From Candidatus Heimdallarchaeota archaeon (GTDB lineage: Archaea > Asgardarchaeota > Heimdallarchaeia > Heimdallarchaeales > Kariarchaeaceae), in assembly GCA_027016475.1 (NCBI GenBank), contig JALUTL010000331.1, positions 1-9,040 of the forward strand: a DNA stretch of 9,040 bases. Reading direction: 5' to 3'. How positions within the stretch are numbered: the stretch's first letter is position 1; each line of letters opens with the position of its first letter. Below are positions 5,394 through 9,040 of the stretch, one piece after another. A program made the position numbers and the translations under genes. The notes below the pieces were generated by a model, which did no database searches, was not told where the DNA came from, and worked only from the letters and a program-made list of their open reading frames with translations.

Positions 5394-6584
5394 ATGAAAC
5401 ACCTATTGCTAATAATGATCCTCTTTGGCTTGGTTGCCTTTATTGGCTCACCTGTTGCCATTGAACAAACACATGACCCATCCGATCTTCAAATATGGGA
5501 TCATGAAAACAACTCCACGGATGATGGTGATTCCGATGACGATGGAGTTGATGACGAAAAAGAAGAGGCCTTTGCCCGTGATATCGAATATGAAGCGGAA
5601 ATAGACCGGTTTAAATCCAAATCCACACTCCGAAACGGAACAACAAAGGATGTCTTTGAAGTCGAATTTGACGTCGGTTCCGACAATGCCGCTGAAATTG
5701 AATTCAAATTTTCAAATGAAGTTCAGCTCAACAGCACTACAAATAACGAAACCGAATTGAGCTACAAGGTCAAATTTGACGAAATTGTCGAATTCATTGA
5801 CGAAGGCATTGCAGGTTATGAAAACGAGACTGCCCTGTCCACCTACGAAATCGGCAAGACAGGATGGCACAATCTCAGCGTTGTCTACAACGACACAATC
5901 GGCCTGCTGATCATCAATGCCACAACATTGGACGGCGTGTTTTCACTTGTCATGACATTGTCCAGCACATTCCTCAACAAAAACAATGTGACCATTGCTC
6001 CCAACTCCCTTAAAATTGATGTCTACATAAACGGCTTCAGCTTCACCAACACAAGCTCCAAGTTGGCACTCAAGACACACGTCAAGACAGAAAGCCAACT
6101 GTCAATTGAGCAGGAATCTGAGGACGAGCTGGAGGGAATCGCATCCAATGAAACGGAGGTTAAGATAGCAGCAGCAAATGCTACTGGTTTCTTCTCTTGG
6201 GCAGAATTTGCAGTGGTTGGCAGTTCAACAATAGATGTACTGTCCTCAACCCTCGAAAATTCAACTGATGAAGAAGGCGAAACATCATCCAAGATCATGT
6301 TCACCTTTGATGCTATCAATCCCCAGAACATCGTATGGGATCCTAAAATGGGTGTGGTTTCTGTAGCATCCAAACAAAATTTGGTTGCACAACCCTCTGA
6401 CCCAACCACTTCTGACACTTCACTTACCTCATCCGATGTATCCACAATGACATCAACCCAAGAGACAGCATTCCAAACCTCTTCGGAAAATTCTCCAACA
6501 ACTTCTTCGGCTCTTGCCCCAATTCCGTTGACACTCTTCATTCTTTCACTCGCTTTCCTCGCTTTCCGACGCTTCAAGAAATGA
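5394..6584 (+). CDS. Glycosylated cell-surface protein with calcium-type motif, Ser/Thr stalk and C-terminal membrane anchor
   Basis: A 396-residue exported protein. Residues 1-22 form a signal peptide with a long hydrophobic core after MKH. Residues 36-57 are very acidic and contain DGDSDDDGVDDE, which matches the DxDxDGxxD calcium loops of thrombospondin type-3-like repeats. The body (about 60-330) is predicted beta-rich, with many alternating strands such as VFEVEFDV and LSYKVKFDEIVEF. About 13 N-X-S/T sequons are spread through it, which fits archaeal N-glycosylation. A Ser/Thr-rich stalk (about 335-372) leads to a hydrophobic segment (about 376-391) and a basic RRFKK end, so the protein would be anchored with its body outside the cell. 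I recall similar unnamed proteins in Asgard-type archaea, but cannot confirm this here. The molecular role is unknown; envelope structure or adhesion is plausible. The last 39 bp overlap the end of the opposing DHPS-like gene. Confidence 0.82.
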   Translation: MKHLLLIMILFGLVAFIGSPVAIEQTHDPSDLQIWDHENNSTDDGDSDDDGVDDEKEEAFARDIEYEAEIDRFKSKSTLRNGTTKDVFEVEFDVGSDNAAEIEFKFSNEVQLNSTTNNETELSYKVKFDEIVEFIDEGIAGYENETALSTYEIGKTGWHNLSVVYNDTIGLLIINATTLDGVFSLVMTLSSTFLNKNNVTIAPNSLKIDVYINGFSFTNTSSKLALKTHVKTESQLSIEQESEDELEGIASNETEVKIAAANATGFFSWAEFAVVGSSTIDVLSSTLENSTDEEGETSSKIMFTFDAINPQNIVWDPKMGVVSVASKQNLVAQPSDPTTSDTSLTSSDVSTMTSTQETAFQTSSENSPTTSSALAPIPLTLFILSLAFLAFRRFKK

Positions 6585-7370
6585 ACTGACAATGTCTCGG
6601 GTCACTGAAATGGCCCGCACATCATGGACACGAACAATATCCGGTTGATTAAGCATAAGTAGCGTGTTAAAAACTATAGTTGCCTCGTACAGATTATCAT
6701 CGTATTGGTCATGTCGAGAGGCCTTGTACAGGTCTGTCAGGAATGCCTTCCGAGATGCCGAAACCAAGAGCCTGTATTTCCCTTTCAACCTTTCAAGACC
6801 TTTCAGCAACTCAAGATTGGTCTGCCCATCCCTCCCGAATCCAAATCCTGGATCCAAGTATATCATATCTGGCTTCAACCCTTGCCTTTCCAGTCCTTCT
6901 GCTCGAATTTTCAACTTTCCAACCACTTCAGAGACAACATCCGTATAAGTCTGATTTACTTCATAATGACCTTTCGGACGACCACGCATATGCATGATGC
7001 AATACCGGACTTCTCCTTCAACTACTGTGCTAACCAAACGAGGATCCCGCCCACCATCAATGTCATTGATCATCCATGCTCCTGCATCAATTGCTGCATC
7101 TGCGACCTTCCAGTTCCATGTGTCCACCGATACCCGCATCCCTGCCGAGGACAGCCTACGGACAATAGGAATTACCCGTGTTATCTCCTCGTCAACTAGG
7201 ATTTCCCTTGCCCTTGAAGATGAGGAATTCCCCCCGACATCAATAATGTCCGCCCCATCATCCAATAATTGCTCCGCTCTCGAATGTGCTTGGTCTGCTG
7301 ATACAACTGAACCCTTCACTGGACTTTCTGGCGAAAGATTCAGTATACCCATAATCTCCACAACCCCCAC
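6546..7370 (-). CDS. Dihydropteroate synthase-family (pterin-binding) enzyme with divergent substrate loop
   Basis: A 274-residue TIM-barrel protein of normal DHPS length. DHPS joins 6-hydroxymethyl-dihydropterin pyrophosphate to p-aminobenzoate in folate (or related pterin) synthesis. Motifs in order are MGILNLSPES (7-16), DGADIIDVGG (38-47), VSVDTW (80-85), MINDIDGG (100-107), MHMRGRP (126-132), DPGFGFGR (173-180), SRKAF (206-210) and VRVHDV (246-251). The pterin-pocket residues Asp83, Asn102, Asp173, Lys208, Arg247 and His249 are all present. The second loop, GGESTRPG in classical DHPS, reads GGNSSSSRA, and loop 1 has PESP in place of PDSF, so the pABA/pyrophosphate side is altered. The start is GTG at 7370, directly after an in-frame TAA and two residues before the first barrel strand; ATG at 7352 would cut that strand. 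The gene lies 37 bp after the regulator, so co-transcription is possible. A role with another aromatic amine, or in a methanopterin-type pathway, is inference. Confidence 0.85.
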   Translation of the reverse strand: MGVVEIMGILNLSPESPVKGSVVSADQAHSRAEQLLDDGADIIDVGGNSSSSRAREILVDEEITRVIPIVRRLSSAGMRVSVDTWNWKVADAAIDAGAWMINDIDGGRDPRLVSTVVEGEVRYCIMHMRGRPKGHYEVNQTYTDVVSEVVGKLKIRAEGLERQGLKPDMIYLDPGFGFGRDGQTNLELLKGLERLKGKYRLLVSASRKAFLTDLYKASRHDQYDDNLYEATIVFNTLLMLNQPDIVRVHDVRAISVTRDIVSSFLEASESEESE

Positions 7371-7385
7371 TTATTCAACAATTAC

Positions 7386-7409
7386 AAAAGAGGAATCATT
7401 CTCCCCTCT
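7386..7409 (-). terminator. Weak hairpin plus T-run after the regulator gene
   Basis: On the minus strand AGAGG (from 7409) pairs with CCTCT (to 7389), extended inward by two G-T pairs, and the run TTTT (7389-7386) overlaps and follows the stem. It begins at the regulator's stop codon and lies before the GTG of the DHPS-like gene. It could reduce read-through into that gene, but the stem is short. Confidence 0.25.
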
Positions 7410-8472
7410 AGAACCCCTCCATTCTCTGATCCAACAGAAGGAACGGTTCTTCCACCATGTAATACCTGTCTACCTTCCACCACCTCTTATCAAAATCAAA
7501 ATTCGGAGGATAAAAATCATATGAAAAAGACCCCCTATCCGTTGTATCCAACAAATAGACTTTCACATCAGAAAATTTTTCCCATAAGGAAAATATTGCG
7601 TCAATTCCCTGCTGAGGACTGAAAGATCCCCACAGTAAAACTTTATCGTTTTGAAGCAGTGAAAGGGATGTACTAAATGGAGGACCTCCTTTTACATAAT
7701 TGTTGAAAACCTTTTCCGCCATTCCTTCTGCCTTAATAATTGCCATATACGTGGAAGTCAGATCAAAATATGTTGTATCGTAATAAAGTCGAACATTTTT
7801 TACCAATTTTTCCATGACAAACCGATAATGCCTGTGTGCCTGCCCCATTGGAATCTGCAATCGCTCCGAAATCTGCTTCTGTGATGTACGGGCATCCTCA
7901 AACAACAATTGCAACACCTCAAAATGAATTGGCTCAATTTTTCCAAGAAGGCTTTTCGGAGATTCATACTCCAAGGATTGAACCTCTTGTTCATCCATCC
8001 GATCCAACCATTCTTTCCATGAAAATTTCCACTGTTGGTTTTCAAAATTGTATTGCGAAAAATTCAATCGCGTCTCATACCTTGGCCCTAATTCCACATA
8101 TCTTTGGTAGTCATCAATGACGCCCTTGACCAGCAATAATCCCAAATATGATTCCAAATGATGCTCTGTACCTTTTGGAATATCAAATTGAAGATAAAGA
8201 CCAAACCCCTCATCACCATGGAATCTTGCTCTGTACCTGATGTAGGGGTAATCGTTCAGGCTCTCTTCCAAAACTGAAAGAACTGTCGAATTGTTAAGGG
8301 AAACCGTAACATGGTGTCGTTCCAATTCCAACACTTCATATTTCAAAATAGGATACGGCTCTCGCAATATTCCATTTTTTTCCAAATGGTCGATTCTATT
8401 CTTGATAGTATTCCATGCCAATCCAGTACTTTTTGCAATTTGGCTTATTGGCATCAGTGGGTCGAATTCCAA
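7408..8472 (-). CDS. Transcription regulator with two Lrp/AsnC-like winged helix-turn-helix units
   Basis: The product has two copies of an HTH plus alpha/beta (RAM-like) layout. The first HTH is PISQIAKSTGLAWNTIKNRI (8-27) followed by an alpha/beta segment at about 52-128. The second HTH is at about 183-225 (SQKQISERLQIPMGQAHRHY), followed by an alpha/beta segment at about 238-312 and an aromatic-rich tail with FDKRWWKVDRYYMVEEPF. Such proteins usually bind promoter DNA as dimers and sense a small ligand through the RAM domain. The 354-residue version starts at TTG 8472, yet the frame stays open upstream and encodes KNTDFEIFRLLEFDP, the expected first HTH helix, with no ATG, GTG or TTG before it. 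A start at the ATA at 8520, overlapping the stop of the upstream gene, would restore the helix (370 residues). Against this, AAATTTAAAAAC around 8497-8508 is a TATA-like box about 27 bases before the TTG. The DHPS-like gene follows 37 bp downstream. The regulated target is unknown. Confidence 0.8.
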   Translation of the reverse strand: MEFDPLMPISQIAKSTGLAWNTIKNRIDHLEKNGILREPYPILKYEVLELERHHVTVSLNNSTVLSVLEESLNDYPYIRYRARFHGDEGFGLYLQFDIPKGTEHHLESYLGLLLVKGVIDDYQRYVELGPRYETRLNFSQYNFENQQWKFSWKEWLDRMDEQEVQSLEYESPKSLLGKIEPIHFEVLQLLFEDARTSQKQISERLQIPMGQAHRHYRFVMEKLVKNVRLYYDTTYFDLTSTYMAIIKAEGMAEKVFNNYVKGGPPFSTSLSLLQNDKVLLWGSFSPQQGIDAIFSLWEKFSDVKVYLLDTTDRGSFSYDFYPPNFDFDKRWWKVDRYYMVEEPFLLLDQRMEGF

Positions 8473-8516
8473 CAGCCGGAAAATTTCAAAGTCTGTGTTT
8501 TTAAATTTGATTGGTC

Positions 8517-8978
8517 TTATACATTCACCCCAACTTCCAAACTTGCAGATGGTGGTTGAGTTCCAGGCCGTCCCGGTGAATCAAAAACAACTTCAATGTG
8601 ATTCGTCAGAATAGTATCATCTGATCTCCACACAAAATCCAATTCAATAACATAGTCCCCAACTTCTGTTGCATGATTGTGAAAAATAAGTCTGTATATC
8701 TCAATGTCCCTTTCCTGATCAACTACAAAATCATAAACGGTCACTTCACCTGATGGCAACTGCAATTTTGAAAAAAGTATGAAACACGCAGAATCATCAA
8801 ACTCCCCTTTGACCACAAAAACAGCAAAGGTATCATTGCTTAACCCATCATTTCCCCCATCAAAATATCCATAGTCCAAAAAATATGCCGATAACTCATC
8901 ATCCGCCATTCCCAAATTGATTCCTGCAGTAGCAAAGAAAAGGGCACAGATGAAAAGGGCAAAAACCTTTTTTGTCAT
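8517..8978 (-). CDS. Small secreted protein of unknown function, predicted beta-sandwich
   Basis: A 153-residue protein not assignable to a named family. Residues 1-25 (MTKKVFALFICALFFATAGI and the next few) are a clear signal peptide, with likely cleavage near GMA-DD. The mature part is acidic and looks all-beta: TFAVFVVKGEF, ACFILFSKLQL, TVYDFVVD, EIYRLIFHN, DYVIELDFVWRS and ILTNHIEVVFDSP. This alternation suggests one immunoglobulin-like sandwich. It starts with an Asp/Gly-rich segment (DYGYFDGGNDGLSNDT) that might bind a cation. The Pro-rich tail (GRPGTQPPSAS) ends without an anchor, so the protein would be released or held by a partner. The start is ATG at 8978, with a TATA-like box 26 bases before it. 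It is probably the first gene of a unit running into the regulator, whose extended frame overlaps this stop codon. The function is unknown. Confidence 0.75.
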   Translation of the reverse strand: MTKKVFALFICALFFATAGINLGMADDELSAYFLDYGYFDGGNDGLSNDTFAVFVVKGEFDDSACFILFSKLQLPSGEVTVYDFVVDQERDIEIYRLIFHNHATEVGDYVIELDFVWRSDDTILTNHIEVVFDSPGRPGTQPPSASLEVGVNV

Positions 8979-9000
8979 TATTCATCAATTCTAATATCAA

Positions 9001-9020
9001 ATTAAAAACTTTTTTTTGCG
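9001..9020 (-). promoter_or_regulatory. Promoter of the secreted-protein gene
   Basis: On the minus strand CGCAAAAAAAAG (9020-9009, BRE-like) is followed by TTTTTAAT (9008-9001), centred 26 bases before the ATG at 8978. This spacing predicts a leaderless mRNA. It may drive the secreted-protein, regulator and DHPS-like genes as one unit. Confidence 0.5.
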
Positions 9021-9040
9021 AAATAGTCGTTGCGTTCTCA

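Noticed and set aside
6023..6592. 189-codon ORF antisense to the surface-protein gene
   Set aside because: It is a Val/Ser/Glu-rich shadow of the Ser/Thr-rich plus-strand protein.
6664..7524. Several plus-strand ORFs (94-176 codons) opposite the DHPS-like gene
   Set aside because: DHPS motifs on the minus strand are unambiguous; these are compositional shadows.

Overview
The window looks archaeal. TATA/BRE-like boxes lie about 26-27 bases before several start codons, which fits leaderless or near-leaderless transcription. Two secreted or surface proteins carry signal peptides, and one has many N-glycosylation sequons, an Asp-rich calcium-type motif and a Ser/Thr stalk with a C-terminal membrane anchor. 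There is also a large regulator with two Lrp-like winged helices. This combination resembles Asgard-type archaea, but no rRNA or marker gene is present, so that placement is inference. I see no tRNA, rRNA, CRISPR array, insertion sequence or phage gene.

Layout, left to right. Positions 66-938 (+): a Uma2/DUF820-type nuclease-fold protein whose predicted catalytic Glu and Lys are replaced, ending in a coiled coil made of three 42-bp repeats. 1103-1729 (+): a tandem vicinal-oxygen-chelate (glyoxalase/bleomycin-resistance fold) protein. 1960-3120 (+): a major facilitator superfamily transporter. 3095-4321 (-): a seven-helix membrane protein with a cytosolic domain that may be longin-like, tail-to-tail with the transporter. 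4538-5071 (+): a MacroD/YmdB-like macro domain lacking the usual catalytic Asp. 5065-5190 (-): a 41-residue gene behind a clear archaeal promoter. 5394-6584 (+): a glycosylated surface protein. 6546-7370 (-): a dihydropteroate-synthase-fold enzyme with a rewritten pABA/pyrophosphate loop. 7408-8472 (-): the double winged-helix regulator, probably starting further upstream. 8517-8978 (-): a small secreted protein.

The genes are packed tightly, and all three convergent pairs overlap at their 3' ends (26, 7 and 39 bp). The three rightmost minus-strand genes lie in order secreted protein, regulator, DHPS-like enzyme, and could be co-transcribed from the promoter at 9001-9020. The VOC protein and the MFS transporter are co-directional and might act together in detoxification and export, but this rests only on adjacency.

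No complete known system is visible. The points most worth a second look are the short minus-strand gene at 5065-5190, three enzyme-fold proteins that each keep the fold but have lost or altered active-site residues (Uma2, macro, DHPS), the 7TM-plus-cytosolic-domain sensor candidate, and the missing canonical start codon of the double-HTH regulator.
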